Source: Oceanobacillus sp. Castelsardo
GTDB lineage: Bacteria > Bacillota > Bacilli > Bacillales > Amphibacillaceae
Assembly (NCBI RefSeq): GCF_001659985.1
Contig: NZ_LYCS01000002.1
Span: 372,001 to 436,000, forward strand
DNA: 64,000 bases
Direction: 5' to 3'
Shown one piece after another: positions 17,760 to 27,324 of this stretch. Position numbers and translations under genes: made by a program. The notes below the pieces were generated by a model, which saw nothing but the letters and a program-made list of their open reading frames with translations, was not told the DNA's origin and ran no database searches. The number at the start of each line of letters is the position of its first letter. Positions within the stretch are counted from its first letter, which is position 1.

Positions 17760-18453
17760 ACTCTGTAAAGGATATCTGACCATAATAATTAGGAAGCATT
17801 TCTCTTAGCTTTTTCCCGTATCGTTCCGGTATCAATATTCTTGTAATGTCGTCTATATTGAATTGGACATCGCCGACAATCCTCCATTCTCTTTCTAAAT
17901 AATAATTATCCTCATCTGCATCAGTTTTAGATGCATCAAATGGTTTGAAGTAAGCAAAGATATGTTTAATTAAAAAGGAATCAAGTCTTTCCAAGTTTTG
18001 AACATGTTCCATCCCTATTCCCTGTTCTTTAAGTATTTTCTTTATATCCTTCATCAATGAAAAATAACTTTTTACGTTTTCCTTAAAATACATTTCTCTA
18101 GCAAAACCACTCGATTCTCCAATTAATCCATTTGTAGCAAGATAATAAACTGGATTGGCACCTTTTTCCACAAGAATATCCTTTTTAAAAGCTAGACCAA
18201 AGTTACTATATTTTTCCATATGGAGAGATAAATCATTTATCGGAATATCAGCAAAACAAGTAATTCCAGGTATAACAATATCCTCTAGACCGTGGGCATT
18301 CGGATTGATTTTTATGTTTTCACCAATATCTTTATGTAAAAGCCAACCACTCTTTATAATGTCCATTAGTAAGTTAAATCGTTCTTGTTCCGGTTTATGC
18401 CGTCCAACAAAATGTGTTAATTCCTTGGAAACATATCTCTGGATAAGTTCCAT
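17758..18453 (-). CDS. AbiGi-like (putative abortive-infection antitoxin family) protein
   Basis: A 231-residue soluble protein resembling the AbiGi family, related to DUF2971. Segments that suggest this are LTHFVGRHKPEQERFNLLMDIIKSGWL at the N-terminus, ITCFADIPINDLSLHMEKYSNFGLAFKKDILVEKGANPVYYLA in the middle, and EREWRIVGDVQFNIDDITRILIPE near the C-terminus. AbiGi is the partner of the AbiGii toxin in a lactococcal phage-exclusion system. No AbiGii-like gene is adjacent here: neighbours are coaW (convergent) and a protease. The start has only a weak ribosome site (AAAAGGGGAAATTAG). The family call comes from memory of sequence patterns. Confidence 0.6.
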   Translation of the reverse strand: MELIQRYVSKELTHFVGRHKPEQERFNLLMDIIKSGWLLHKDIGENIKINPNAHGLEDIVIPGITCFADIPINDLSLHMEKYSNFGLAFKKDILVEKGANPVYYLATNGLIGESSGFAREMYFKENVKSYFSLMKDIKKILKEQGIGMEHVQNLERLDSFLIKHIFAYFKPFDASKTDADEDNYYLEREWRIVGDVQFNIDDITRILIPERYGKKLREMLPNYYGQISFTE

Positions 18454-18504
18454 CTAATTTCCCCTTTTTAGTACTTAGTCTGACCAAACAAAAACGAAAT
18501 TATA

Positions 18505-18544
18505 TAAAAAAGATTGCTAATTTACTTATTAGCAATCTTTTTTA
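18505..18544 (-). terminator. Terminator of the subtilisin-like gene
   Basis: AAGATTGCTAATAA pairs with TTATTAGCAATCTT (10-11 bp), with A and T runs on both flanks. It sits seven bases after the protease stop on the leftward strand and could work in both directions. Confidence 0.85.
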
Positions 18545-18550
18545 TGTTCA

Positions 18551-20476
18551 TTACCCAAACAAGTTACTTAACCAATTAAAGAAAGAGACGAAAATAGTAA
18601 CAAAGAAACCTGTTATTTTTTCAAAAAATCCTATTTCATCCTCTTGATTTTTCTCCACTTCCTTAGGCCCATTATCTACATCTTGATTTAGAGTGGAATG
18701 GTCTTGCTTCGTTATTTCTTTGTCATTACTCTCCTCGGAAGAAGCAATTAATTCTTCTTTCTTTTCTTTGTCTTCCGTTTTCTCTTTTTTATCATCAGGT
18801 TTATCTACTTCTTTAGTTTCTTCATTATTCTCAATCTGTAATTTTTCTTCTGAAGGTTCACGATTAATCTTCGTCTTAGTTGAATTATTTTCATTAGTAT
18901 CATAAGAAATTAAAGTTTCTTCCTTACTAGACTTGTTAAAAGGAATTAAATCCATATCGTTTTCTACAACAGAATCATTTAATTCCGGTCCTTCTTCGGG
19001 GTTAGTAGTTCTCTTTTCTTCCTTATATTTCGTTTCTTGTTTTGGTTCTTCTTTTAAAACTGTCGTAGTTTTTATAATCTCGCGAACCCCCAGCGATTCA
19101 TTCCCCAGACGATCTTTCGAAATTAATAATAGATTGTACTCTTTATCAGCCTCAAGCTGTTCCAATTTATAAGTGGGCTCTTCATAAATCGATACCGTGT
19201 CTAGCCATTCATCATCAAGATAAATGTCCACTTTTTCAAAATCTTCTTCGGTCGGGATTTCCCAATGAATCTGAGCGGAGTTTTCATTTACATCAACGAT
19301 TTCTAGATTGGACACTTCACTTGGAGCTGTTTGGTCATCAGGGAAATACGTAATAAATCCATGGCCATACAGGGAGTCTTTTCCGTTATCTCCTAAATCT
19401 TGAACATATTCAACAAGCTTTTTTCGAAGTTCTACATGAGTAAACGCTGGGTATTTTTCTTTTAATAATGCTAGCATCCCGGCAACATGTGGAGCCGCTT
19501 GGGATGTTCCACTAGCTACACCATATGACCCATTTATAAACGTACTAATAATATTATAACCTGGCGCTGAGAATTCAACTTCTGCCCCCGTGGAGGAGAA
19601 AGAAGCAATATTTAACCGCCCATCAACTGCAGATACACCAATAACATTCTCATATTTTGCCGGATACATAACTGAATTGGCTCGTCCGTTATTCCCACTT
19701 GCACCGACAATTAAAATACCGGCTTCATATGCTTTATTCACCATTTCTTCTAAAGATGAATCTATTTCGTCCATTCCAAATGATAGATTAATAATGTCCA
19801 TGCCATTGTTAATTGCCCATTCTATGCCTTCAAGCACATCACTTAAATTTCCTTCTCCATTTTCATCAAGTGCTTTAATCGCGTATAATTTAGCATCTGG
19901 TGAAACCCCAACAATACCAGTATCATTACGTTTTCCAGCGATTACACCAGCAACATGTGTCCCATGCCCATGATCATCCTGAAAGCTTTCTGTATATTCA
20001 ACAGTCGATACACCACCAACTATCGTTAGTTCCGAATGATTAGAAATTCCAGTATCAATAATCGCAACCTTTATACCTTTACCAGTATATCCTTCTAGCC
20101 ACGCCTTTTCAGCCCCTATTAAATCGATATTCCAATACTCAGTTTCTTGTATATCATTTTCAAGAGGCACCTTTGTTACCTGTTGATTATTTATCGATAA
20201 TTCAAACGGCTTATTCTCTCTAACATAAGAAATATTCGGATTATCCTGAAGTTCAGCTATGTTTTCTTCTTCTACCGTTACTGACAAGGCTGAGATATGT
20301 TGAAAGGCATATTCTACATTCGTACTTTGTTCCAAGATTAATTCTTTTCCTGTTTCATTTTCATAACCTATGATGACATCCACTTCATTTTGTTCAGCCG
20401 CATAAATAGTTTGATAGTTTCCTATAGTAAAGAGGAATACTAGCATGATTACAATTCTCAATATCCCTTTCGACAA
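18551..20476 (-). CDS. Secreted subtilisin-like serine protease with charged C-terminal region
   Basis: A 641-residue S8 peptidase. A signal peptide spans residues 1-27 (cleavage near YAA-EQ), and an I9-type propeptide follows to about 100. The catalytic triad is Asp141 (IIDTG), His171 (HGHGTHVAG) and Ser325 (GTSQAAPHVAG), with oxyanion Asn262. Gln326 replaces the Met usual after the catalytic Ser. A fibronectin-III-like domain spans about 385-475. It is followed by a long Glu/Lys/Asp-rich low-complexity linker and a hydrophobic tail, IGFFEKITGFFVTIFVSFFNWLSNLFG, which may hold it at the membrane. The start is TTG with AAGGGTGAT upstream. Likely extracytoplasmic protein degradation or processing. 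Confidence 0.9.
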   Translation of the reverse strand: MSKGILRIVIMLVFLFTIGNYQTIYAAEQNEVDVIIGYENETGKELILEQSTNVEYAFQHISALSVTVEEENIAELQDNPNISYVRENKPFELSINNQQVTKVPLENDIQETEYWNIDLIGAEKAWLEGYTGKGIKVAIIDTGISNHSELTIVGGVSTVEYTESFQDDHGHGTHVAGVIAGKRNDTGIVGVSPDAKLYAIKALDENGEGNLSDVLEGIEWAINNGMDIINLSFGMDEIDSSLEEMVNKAYEAGILIVGASGNNGRANSVMYPAKYENVIGVSAVDGRLNIASFSSTGAEVEFSAPGYNIISTFINGSYGVASGTSQAAPHVAGMLALLKEKYPAFTHVELRKKLVEYVQDLGDNGKDSLYGHGFITYFPDDQTAPSEVSNLEIVDVNENSAQIHWEIPTEEDFEKVDIYLDDEWLDTVSIYEEPTYKLEQLEADKEYNLLLISKDRLGNESLGVREIIKTTTVLKEEPKQETKYKEEKRTTNPEEGPELNDSVVENDMDLIPFNKSSKEETLISYDTNENNSTKTKINREPSEEKLQIENNEETKEVDKPDDKKEKTEDKEKKEELIASSEESNDKEITKQDHSTLNQDVDNGPKEVEKNQEDEIGFFEKITGFFVTIFVSFFNWLSNLFG

Positions 20477-20677
20477 GCTTTATCACCCTTTTTGTCAGAT
20501 TTTGTCTATTACTTATCATACCATTAAATGAAGGACGATTGACTGATATTATATTAAAATTAGATTGAAATTAGATGACAATTTTTTTACTTCATTAGTA
20601 AGAAACGTGGCATTCGCTACTAAGCCAAAAAAGCCGTTGCACCCATAATGGAGAACAACGACTTTAGTATTACCTTA
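20477..20677. other. Short AT-rich leader of the protease gene
   Basis: No gene was seen. A weak relative of the hairpin family (GCATTCGCTACTAAGCC ... GTTGCACCCATAATGG) may lie at 20612-20655, but it is too degenerate to count. Confidence 0.3.
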
Positions 20678-20803
20678 AAGAAGACTTGGTTCAGGTGGAG
20701 TTTTAACTCCACCTGAAACTTAGTCGCCCTTATTTCGAAACTTGGCGTTACTAAACTCCCGCCTGTAGAGGCGGGAGTTTAGTAACGCCGCGTAGATAAA
20801 ATC
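20678..20803 (+). repeat. Two-hairpin intergenic repeat, full copy
   Basis: About 126 bp. The first hairpin is GACTTGG then TTCAGGTGGAGTT/AACTCCACCTGAA (13 perfect pairs) then TTAGTC, with the tail GCCCTTATTTCG. The second hairpin has a perfect 21-bp stem at 20744-20764 and 20769-20789 with loop GTAG, followed by GCGTAGATAAAAT. Related copies are at 25119 (second hairpin lost) and 41291. Confidence 0.9.
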
Positions 20804-20825
20804 TGTAATTCAATCATTTTTTACT

Positions 20826-21569
20826 TTAGATTAATAGTTTTAATCCACCAATTGCTGCTAAAGTTAAAACTAACACTTGGAAAACCTTTTGTGGAATATG
20901 CGGTAATAATTTTACCCCAATTAGCGCACCTATAATAATCGGTACAGCCAACCATAAATTAAATGTAAGTGACTCTTGGTTAACAAGACCTAAATGAAAA
21001 TAAAATGGGAATTTGATTAAATTAACAATAAAGAAAAACCATGCGGCAGTTCCAATAAACTCCTGTTTCGGTAAACCCTTTACAAGTAAATAAACCGTCA
21101 TTATCCCGCCGGCAGCGTTTCCAATCATCGTTGTGAAGCCACCTAAAATCCCCATAACACCGGTAAAAGATTTCGATTTAGGTAACATCTCATTAAATCG
21201 CTCGCCTAATTTATCTTTCCATACATGTAAAGCAATGATGGATAAAACTAGGAATCCTATTAATGGTTCCAATTGCGCACTATTAATAACATCTAAAACA
21301 AAATAGCCAATCCCAATACCGACTACAACCCAAGGTATAAGCGATATTAAATGCTTCCAGATGACGCTTCTTCGATAATAAATAATGGCAAATCCATCCC
21401 CAATTAATAACATAGGAAGTAAAATACCAACAGATTCTTTTGCTGGGAAAACTAACATTAGTAGCGTTATTACTAAAATAACGAGATTCGGCAACCCTGA
21501 TTTAGATAAACCTATTAAAATAGCACATAGTATAACTAGTAACCATTCCATTAACGTCAAATCAAACAT
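20826..21569 (-). CDS. TauE/SafE family membrane transporter (sulfite/anion exporter family)
   Basis: A 247-residue protein with about eight hydrophobic helices. The N-terminal motif LCAILIGLSKSGLPNLVILV and the repeat-half motif GFTTMIGNAAGGIMTVYLL are characteristic of the TauE/SafE family, which moves sulfite, sulfonates or other organic anions. The ATG at 21569 has GGAG eight bases upstream; a longer in-frame start at 21605 has none. It follows the ABC ATPase gene by 54 bases and may share its transcript. The substrate is unknown. Confidence 0.88.
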   Translation of the reverse strand: MFDLTLMEWLLVILCAILIGLSKSGLPNLVILVITLLMLVFPAKESVGILLPMLLIGDGFAIIYYRRSVIWKHLISLIPWVVVGIGIGYFVLDVINSAQLEPLIGFLVLSIIALHVWKDKLGERFNEMLPKSKSFTGVMGILGGFTTMIGNAAGGIMTVYLLVKGLPKQEFIGTAAWFFFIVNLIKFPFYFHLGLVNQESLTFNLWLAVPIIIGALIGVKLLPHIPQKVFQVLVLTLAAIGGLKLLI

Positions 21570-21623
21570 ATGAATACTCCATTCTTCGTTGAAATATAAA
21601 AGCAATTGTTTTATTCAATCAAA

Positions 21624-22403
21624 CTACCGTAAAGACATCCAAGCCCTGTTGGATTTCCATTCCGTCTCAACAGAAGTAGAAAAGAATTCGGATAAAGTAT
21701 CTGCCGTAATTATTTCTTTCGTCCAGCCTTGATTGTAAACCGTACCTTCTTGTAATAATAATGTTTTAGAAAAAGCAGGTAAAATTTCTTCCACATGATG
21801 TGTTACAAATAGTATGGTAGGAGCATTTTCTTGCCTAGCTAACTGATTTACCGTTCGAAGTAAATCTTCTCTCGAAAGAAAATCAAGACCATTTGTTGGC
21901 TCATCTAGAATAAGCAATTCAGGTGATCCCATTAACCCTCTAGCAATCAATACTTTTTGTTTCTCACCTTGGGAACAAGTTTGATAAGTTCGTCCTACTA
22001 GTTGACTACAACCAAGCTTCTCCATAATTTCTAAAGCCTTTATCCTATCCGCTTCCGTGAAGGCATCGTATAAACCAATGGATGAGAACTTTCCGCTAAC
22101 CACGATTTCTTCAACTAGCGAGGATCCCTTTATTCGCTCACCAAGAGAGGAACTGACCCATCCAATGGATTTTCTTAATTCCCTTAAATCTGTCTTCCCA
22201 AAAGTTTGTCCTAAAACAGAAATAGTACCAGTCGTCGGCCATATATAACCATTAATCATATTAAGTAATGTTGTTTTTCCGGAACCATTGAGGCCTAATA
22301 TCGCCCAATGTTCTCGCCTTTCTACCTTCCAATTTATATTAGAGAGGACTGATTTCCCTTGTCTTTTCCATGAAACATTTTGGATATCTACTACTGCTTC
22401 CAC
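21624..22403 (-). CDS. ABC transporter ATP-binding protein (YlmA-like)
   Basis: A 259-residue ATPase with Walker A GLNGSGKTTL near residue 42, signature CSQGEKQKVLIARGL near 142, Walker B LLILDEPTNGLD near 164, and the switch His in FVTHH. The C-terminal SNRAWMSL tail is not typical of permease-linked ATPases. It resembles B. subtilis YlmA, also found without an adjacent permease. No transmembrane partner is encoded next to it: the neighbours are TauE/SafE and Hsp20 genes. It could serve a distant permease or act in a non-transport role. Confidence 0.88.
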   Translation of the reverse strand: MEAVVDIQNVSWKRQGKSVLSNINWKVERREHWAILGLNGSGKTTLLNMINGYIWPTTGTISVLGQTFGKTDLRELRKSIGWVSSSLGERIKGSSLVEEIVVSGKFSSIGLYDAFTEADRIKALEIMEKLGCSQLVGRTYQTCSQGEKQKVLIARGLMGSPELLILDEPTNGLDFLSREDLLRTVNQLARQENAPTILFVTHHVEEILPAFSKTLLLQEGTVYNQGWTKEIITADTLSEFFSTSVETEWKSNRAWMSLR

Positions 22404-22647
22404 AAAACTTCCCTCCTACTCAAAGTAGTTATATATTCTCTAATAATTCGACATATTTATTTTTTTTCCTGCCTTTAACCATAAGAACGTGATGAAAATG
22501 TCAATTAAAGTCTTTTATAAACGCCCCTTGGCTCGTGTGACCACTTATCAGCTAATACCCAAACTTTCTATTAAAAACATGCATATATTAATAATAATTC
22601 GATATTAATTTATTTAATAATAAGGAGAGGGAAAGGAGCATTTGGAT

Positions 22648-23097
22648 ATGAAAAAGGGGAATTTTCCTGATGGATTCGATGTGGATATGGCACCACTTCG
22701 TAATTTCGTGCGAAAATTAGATACCATGTTTAATGAATCGTTTAAACATCTTCAAAAGAATTTTAATCATAATTCATTTCCTATTGATGTAAAAGAAACA
22801 GAAAATGAAATCATTGTACTTGCAGAATTACCCGGGGTTAATCGTAATCAAATTAAATTAGAGATAGTAGGGAATCAATTAAAAATTGGTGTGGAAGATA
22901 AAAGAAGTTTTTCTGAAAAGAATGAAGAAGAGTCTTATTATCGTCATGAAGAATCCTTCCAAAATAAGGAACGAGTAATTTCAGTTCCTTTCGATATTCC
23001 CGAAAAAGAAACAAAAGCATCTTTTCATAATGGACTTTTAAAAGTGACAATACCGAAGAAAAACTCGAAAAGGAAATTTATAAATATTGATGAATAA
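22648..23097 (+). CDS. Hsp20/alpha-crystallin family small heat-shock protein
   Basis: A 149-residue holdase chaperone. The alpha-crystallin domain covers about residues 48-147 and contains FPIDVKETENEIIVLAELPGVNRNQIKLEI, YRHEESFQNKERVISVPFDI and the C-terminal-strand motif FHNGLLKVTIPK. The N-terminal 45 residues are a variable oligomerisation arm. GGAG lies nine bases before the ATG at 22648; a TTG at 22642 is in frame but has only three bases of spacing. It stands alone on the plus strand between leftward genes. No CIRCE or CtsR box was recognised upstream. Confidence 0.92.
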   Translation: MKKGNFPDGFDVDMAPLRNFVRKLDTMFNESFKHLQKNFNHNSFPIDVKETENEIIVLAELPGVNRNQIKLEIVGNQLKIGVEDKRSFSEKNEEESYYRHEESFQNKERVISVPFDIPEKETKASFHNGLLKVTIPKKNSKRKFINIDE

Positions 23098-23102
23098 TGG
23101 CA

Positions 23103-23142
23103 TAAAGGTAGTTGACTCTTATACAGTCAACTACCTTTAGTT
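23103..23142. terminator. Shared terminator between hsp20 and pgcA
   Basis: AAAGGTAGTTGACT pairs with AGTCAACTACCTTT (14 bp), with short T-rich flanks, placed between two convergent stop codons. It probably serves both genes. Confidence 0.8.
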
Positions 23143-24882
23143 TTAGTTATTTATTTCTTCTACTTTTGCCATAACAGCATTTCGGAGTTCCTCTAGTTTA
23201 TTTTCACTAGCTCTTAATGTATTATCTTTCACGCCAAAGTAGAATTTAATTTTCGGTTCCGTACCGGATGGACGTAGGCAGAACCATGAACCGTCTTCTA
23301 GTTTATATTTTAGTACATTCGATTTTGGTAGTTGTATCGTTTCTTCTTTGTCGTCATTCACTAATTGACGCTTGCTAGATTGATAATCCTCGATTTCCAC
23401 TACGGTTTTACTAGCCATTTCTTTTGGTGGGTTACTACGAAAAGCTGTTAAAATAGCGTTGATTTGTTCCACTCCATCTTTTCCTTTTAATGTTAACGAC
23501 TCCAACCCTTCACGGTAATAACCATATTGTTCAAATACTTCTAAAAGCCCTTCATATAATGTCATGTCTTTCGTCTTATAGTAAGCTGCAACCTCTGCAA
23601 TAAGCATACAAGCTTGTACCGCATCTTTGTCACGTGCAAAAGGTTTTACGAGGTAACCGTAACTTTCTTCATAACCGAATAAGAAGCTTCTTTCTTCTGA
23701 TTGTTCAAATTCTCTAATTTTCTCACCGATAAATTTAAATCCTGTTAACGTATCAATCGTATCTAATCCGTGTACTGCTGCAATATCTCGACCAATTTCG
23801 GATGTTACGATTGTTTTAAGAACTGTTGCATTAGATTCTAATGTTCCTTGTTTTTTCTGTTCTGTAATTAAATAGTGCAGTAATAATGCTCCAACTTGAT
23901 TACCAGTCAATACTTGATATTCACCTTGTTCATTACGAACAGCTACCCCAACACGATCTGTGTCTGGATCTGTCCCTAGTAAAATGTCAGCATTCATCTT
24001 CTCACCATATTGGATTGCCAATTCAAATGCTGCATGCTCCTCAGGGTTAGGAGATTTTACAGTTGAAAAACTAGAATCAGGAAGTTCCTGCTCTTCTACC
24101 ACTTGGACATGCTTAAATCCAATTGCTTCTAGTCCTTTGCGTACAGGTATATTTCCTGTTCCATGTAATGGAGTGTAAACAATTTTGAAGTCATCTGCTA
24201 CTTGTTTAATAACTTCTGGGTTAAGATTAACCGTTTTTAATTGTTCTAAATAAGCGCGATCTAGCGTTTCGCCAATTATATTAATAAGACCAGCCGCCTT
24301 TAGTTGTTCTTCGTCCCCAACTTCAACTGCTAATTCATTTTCTACTCCGTTTACTTTTTCAATAATTTCTTCCGCCACTTCAGGTGTTACTTGAGCGCCG
24401 TCTTCTCCATACACTTTATACCCATTATATTCTGGAGGATTGTGGCTAGCCGTGATGACAATTCCACTAAATGCATGCAAATATCTAACTGCAAAAGATA
24501 ATTCAGGTGTTGATCTTAACGATTCAAAAACATATGTATGTATTCCGTGTTTCCCTAACGTTTTTGCCGCTTCCATCGCAAATTCAGGGGATTTAAAGCG
24601 ACAGTCATAGCTAATCGCAACTCCACGTTTTTTCGCTTCTTCCCCGTGGCTTTCTATGTACTGGGCTAATCCTTCTGTCGCTTTTCTAATGGAATAGATG
24701 TTCATACGGTTGGTACCTGGTCCAAGTTCCCCACGAATACCACCAGTTCCAAATTCTAACGTTTTATAAAAATGTTCTTCCAACTGTTTTGGGTCGTTTG
24801 CAATGCTCTCTAATTGTTGTTTTAATTCCTTGTCCAATCCAGAAAATTGTTTCCATTTTTCGTAATTTGCTTCCCAACTCAA
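23143..24882 (-). CDS. pgcA: Phosphoglucomutase/phosphomannomutase (alpha-D-phosphohexomutase)
   Basis: A 579-residue, full-length phosphohexomutase that interconverts glucose 6-phosphate and glucose 1-phosphate, feeding UDP-glucose and glycolipid or teichoic-acid synthesis. The phosphoserine loop is [15 protein letters not shown], with Ser146. The magnesium loop is [10 protein letters not shown] near residue 310, the sugar-binding loop is FGYEESYGY near 405, and the phosphate-binding [14 protein letters not shown] is near 540. The start is TTG with GGAGGAATT upstream. It is transcribed alone. Close in length and motifs to B. subtilis PgcA. Confidence 0.94.
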   Translation of the reverse strand: MSWEANYEKWKQFSGLDKELKQQLESIANDPKQLEEHFYKTLEFGTGGIRGELGPGTNRMNIYSIRKATEGLAQYIESHGEEAKKRGVAISYDCRFKSPEFAMEAAKTLGKHGIHTYVFESLRSTPELSFAVRYLHAFSGIVITASHNPPEYNGYKVYGEDGAQVTPEVAEEIIEKVNGVENELAVEVGDEEQLKAAGLINIIGETLDRAYLEQLKTVNLNPEVIKQVADDFKIVYTPLHGTGNIPVRKGLEAIGFKHVQVVEEQELPDSSFSTVKSPNPEEHAAFELAIQYGEKMNADILLGTDPDTDRVGVAVRNEQGEYQVLTGNQVGALLLHYLITEQKKQGTLESNATVLKTIVTSEIGRDIAAVHGLDTIDTLTGFKFIGEKIREFEQSEERSFLFGYEESYGYLVKPFARDKDAVQACMLIAEVAAYYKTKDMTLYEGLLEVFEQYGYYREGLESLTLKGKDGVEQINAILTAFRSNPPKEMASKTVVEIEDYQSSKRQLVNDDKEETIQLPKSNVLKYKLEDGSWFCLRPSGTEPKIKFYFGVKDNTLRASENKLEELRNAVMAKVEEINN

Positions 24883-25308
24883 GTCTAATTCCTCCGTTCA
24901 AACTAATAGGTTACTTCTCTTTTTAGTAATATGTGTTAATAGTCAATTTTATTATACTTGTAGAGCGTCGTTAAATCAAAGATGTCTTATCTTCCTATTG
25001 CGCTATGAATCGACACAAAAGTTATTTCTCGGGAAATAATTCGACAGAAGCTTATAATTTTATTTTATTTCCGGGGAAATGCTCCAATCCATTTAAGCAA
25101 AATAGGTTATTCGACATGAAGAAGACTTGGTTCAGGTGGAGTTTTAACTCCACCTGAAACTTAGTCGCCCTTATTTCGATGCTTGGCGTTACTAAAAAGT
25201 AATCTTGCCAGCTAAATTTTTAATAAAGGAAGGTATTCGCTAAGCTTTTCGCAAGCGGCTTAATTTCTTATTCAGCTATGCTAAAAGGTCCCCTTAACTG
25301 TGCACCGA
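24883..25308. other. Gene-free interval with a truncated repeat
   Basis: A 426-base interval. It holds the partial two-hairpin repeat at 25119-25196 and, at about 25225-25275, a weak relative of the hairpin family (GGTATTCGCTAAGC...). No credible reading frame was seen. Its right part is the 3' flank of the ABC importer operon, for which no strong terminator hairpin was recognised. Confidence 0.5.
25119..25196 (+). repeat. Two-hairpin intergenic repeat, truncated copy
   Basis: Nearly identical to 20678-20756 through the first hairpin (TTCAGGTGGAGTT/AACTCCACCTGAA) and the tail CTTAGTCGCCCTTATTTCG. It then stops after GGCGTTACTAAA, at what would be the left arm of the second hairpin. Confidence 0.85.
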
Positions 25309-26310
25309 TTAATTCACTTTTAAAATCGACTCTTTATTTTCATTTTTAATATCATACAAATGACAACCTACCTCATGATAATTACCTACTTTTTGCCGTT
25401 TAGGCTTAACGCTTTGACAAATGTCCATCGCAAACTTGCATCTATCGTGAAATGGACAAGCCTCTATATCATTTGAAAATCTATGTAAATCACCTTCCAA
25501 TAGTTTTAATTCATCTGCTTCCTCTATTGATAAAATAGAGGAGAATAATCCTTTGGTGTATGGATGTTTTGGGCTGCTTCCTAACTCTACCGTCTTGCCA
25601 ATTTCTATGATTTCTCCTAAATACATAACAGCAATTCGATTACAAAAATACTGAACGACATTCAAATCGTGTGATATAAATAAATATGTCAGTTTGTATT
25701 TTCTTTGAAGTTTTTTTAGTAGGTTTAAAATTTGCGCTTGAACCGAAACATCCAACGCTGACACCCCTTCATCAATTACAATAAATTCCGGTTCTAAAAT
25801 AATGGCAGTTGCAATTGCAATCCGTTGTCTCTGACCACCACTTAATTCATGGGGATAGCGATCCATAAAGGAATGATCCAGTCCTACCTCTTCCAGAACC
25901 TCGATTGCCCTCTGCCTGCGAAACACGCGATCCCCAATTTTGTGAATATGTAATGGCTCTTCTACCGTCCAGCCAATAGACTTTTTTGGATTAAGCGATG
26001 CATATGGATTTTGGAAAACAATTTGCACCTGCCTTCTCCATGCTTTTAATTCCTTTTTTGTAAATGAAGATACATTCTTTCCCCTATACTTTACCGTCCC
26101 AGAAGTTTGTTTGATCAATTGAAGAATGACTTGACCAAGCGTTGATTTACCGGATCCACTTTCACCAACAAGACCAAACGATTCACCCTCACATAAGGAA
26201 AAACTCACTTCATTAACAGCTCTAACATACTTATTTTTATCTAACGAGTTTTTTCGTGCTTGTTTAAAGAATTTATGCAGATCTTCTACTTCAATGATTG
26301 GTGTAGTCAC
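25309..26310 (-). CDS. Peptide/nickel-type ABC importer, second ATP-binding protein (OppF/DppF-like)
   Basis: A 333-residue ATPase of the peptide/opine/nickel uptake family. Walker A GESGSGKSTLG is near residue 55, signature LSGGQRQRIAIATAI near 160, Walker B FIVIDEGVSALD near 180 (Gly where most have Pro). A C-terminal oligopeptide domain carries four spaced cysteines, including CPFHDRC. The start is taken as GTG at 26310, giving a 20-base overlap with the upstream ATPase gene; AAAGGAGGC lies 12 bases away. It is the last gene of the SBP-B-C-D-F operon. Confidence 0.9.
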   Translation of the reverse strand: MTTPIIEVEDLHKFFKQARKNSLDKNKYVRAVNEVSFSLCEGESFGLVGESGSGKSTLGQVILQLIKQTSGTVKYRGKNVSSFTKKELKAWRRQVQIVFQNPYASLNPKKSIGWTVEEPLHIHKIGDRVFRRQRAIEVLEEVGLDHSFMDRYPHELSGGQRQRIAIATAIILEPEFIVIDEGVSALDVSVQAQILNLLKKLQRKYKLTYLFISHDLNVVQYFCNRIAVMYLGEIIEIGKTVELGSSPKHPYTKGLFSSILSIEEADELKLLEGDLHRFSNDIEACPFHDRCKFAMDICQSVKPKRQKVGNYHEVGCHLYDIKNENKESILKVN

Positions 26311-27295
26311 GATGTAAGCCCGCCTCCTTTGTATAGAGATGGCATTTAGCTGCATGCGTACCTTCTATTCGTTCTATTTTCGGGACTTCCTTATCACAAG
26401 CATCAAAGCGATGGGAACAACGATCCGCAAAAGGACATACATCTCTTTTTCTATCTTGTAAAGAAGGGACTTTCCCCGGAATGGTAAATAACTCTATACC
26501 ACGTTTTCTATGGTCTGGTATAGCTTGAATTAATGCTTTTGTATAGGGGTGTTTTGGATTGTTTAATATTTCCGATAAGGTTCCTTCTTCAACGATATGC
26601 CCAGCATACATTACGAGTACACGATCACAAATATTCCGTATGACTCCCCAGTCATGAGATATAAATATCATCGATGATTTCCGCTCATATTTTATTTTTC
26701 TAAATAAAGCTAAAATTTGAGCTTGAATTGTCACGTCAAGTGCGGTTGTAGGTTCGTCAGCGATTATAAGATCAGGCTCAGCGATTAGAGCAATAGCAAT
26801 CACAACACGTTGTTGCATCCCACCAGATAATTGATGAGGATATGCTTTGTACAATTCCTTCGCTCGAGGTAATCCAACTTTTTCCATCATTTGAATCGTT
26901 CGTTTTTTCATCTCATCCTTTGAATAGGAAGTGTGTACTTTTAATCCTTCTGATATTTGTTTCCCCACTGTAACTAAGGGATTTAAAGCAGTCATAGGTT
27001 CTTGAAAAATCATTGATATATTCTTTCCACGAATCTTGCGCCAATCTTTATCTTTTAATTCCCTTAAATCCACATGTTTATATTTCATCTTTCCTTGTTC
27101 TACTATTGCATTTTTAGGTAAAATTCCTAAGATTGCTTGGGATGTTAGGCTTTTTCCACAACCGGATTCACCGACAATCCCAACAACTTCATTTGGATAA
27201 ACAGAAAATGTTATATTTTCTAAAGCCTTGTAATTTTCACTAGCAATTTTAAAGGAAACGTCCATATTCTCCACAGTTAGTATGGGTGCACTCAA
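26291..27295 (-). CDS. Peptide/nickel-type ABC importer, first ATP-binding protein (OppD/DppD-like)
   Basis: A 334-residue ATPase. Walker A GESGCGKSLTSQAI is near residue 42, signature LSGGMQQRVVIAIAL near 155, Walker B LIIADEPTTALD near 176. The C-terminal oligo_HPY domain carries the cluster-type cysteines CPFADRC...CDKEVP. The start is TTG at 27295 with AGGAGG eight bases upstream. It pairs with the ATPase encoded at 25309 to power the permeases encoded at 27325 and 28141. Confidence 0.92.
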   Translation of the reverse strand: MSAPILTVENMDVSFKIASENYKALENITFSVYPNEVVGIVGESGCGKSLTSQAILGILPKNAIVEQGKMKYKHVDLRELKDKDWRKIRGKNISMIFQEPMTALNPLVTVGKQISEGLKVHTSYSKDEMKKRTIQMMEKVGLPRAKELYKAYPHQLSGGMQQRVVIAIALIAEPDLIIADEPTTALDVTIQAQILALFRKIKYERKSSMIFISHDWGVIRNICDRVLVMYAGHIVEEGTLSEILNNPKHPYTKALIQAIPDHRKRGIELFTIPGKVPSLQDRKRDVCPFADRCSHRFDACDKEVPKIERIEGTHAAKCHLYTKEAGLHRDYTNH

Positions 27296-27324
27296 TGCTT
27301 TATCCTCCTAATCCAATAGTATAG

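Noticed and set aside
20604-20660. Further members of the dispersed hairpin family (also near 25225, 22520 and 56923)
   Set aside because: Only fragments of the motif are present; neither the outer pair nor the tail is complete.
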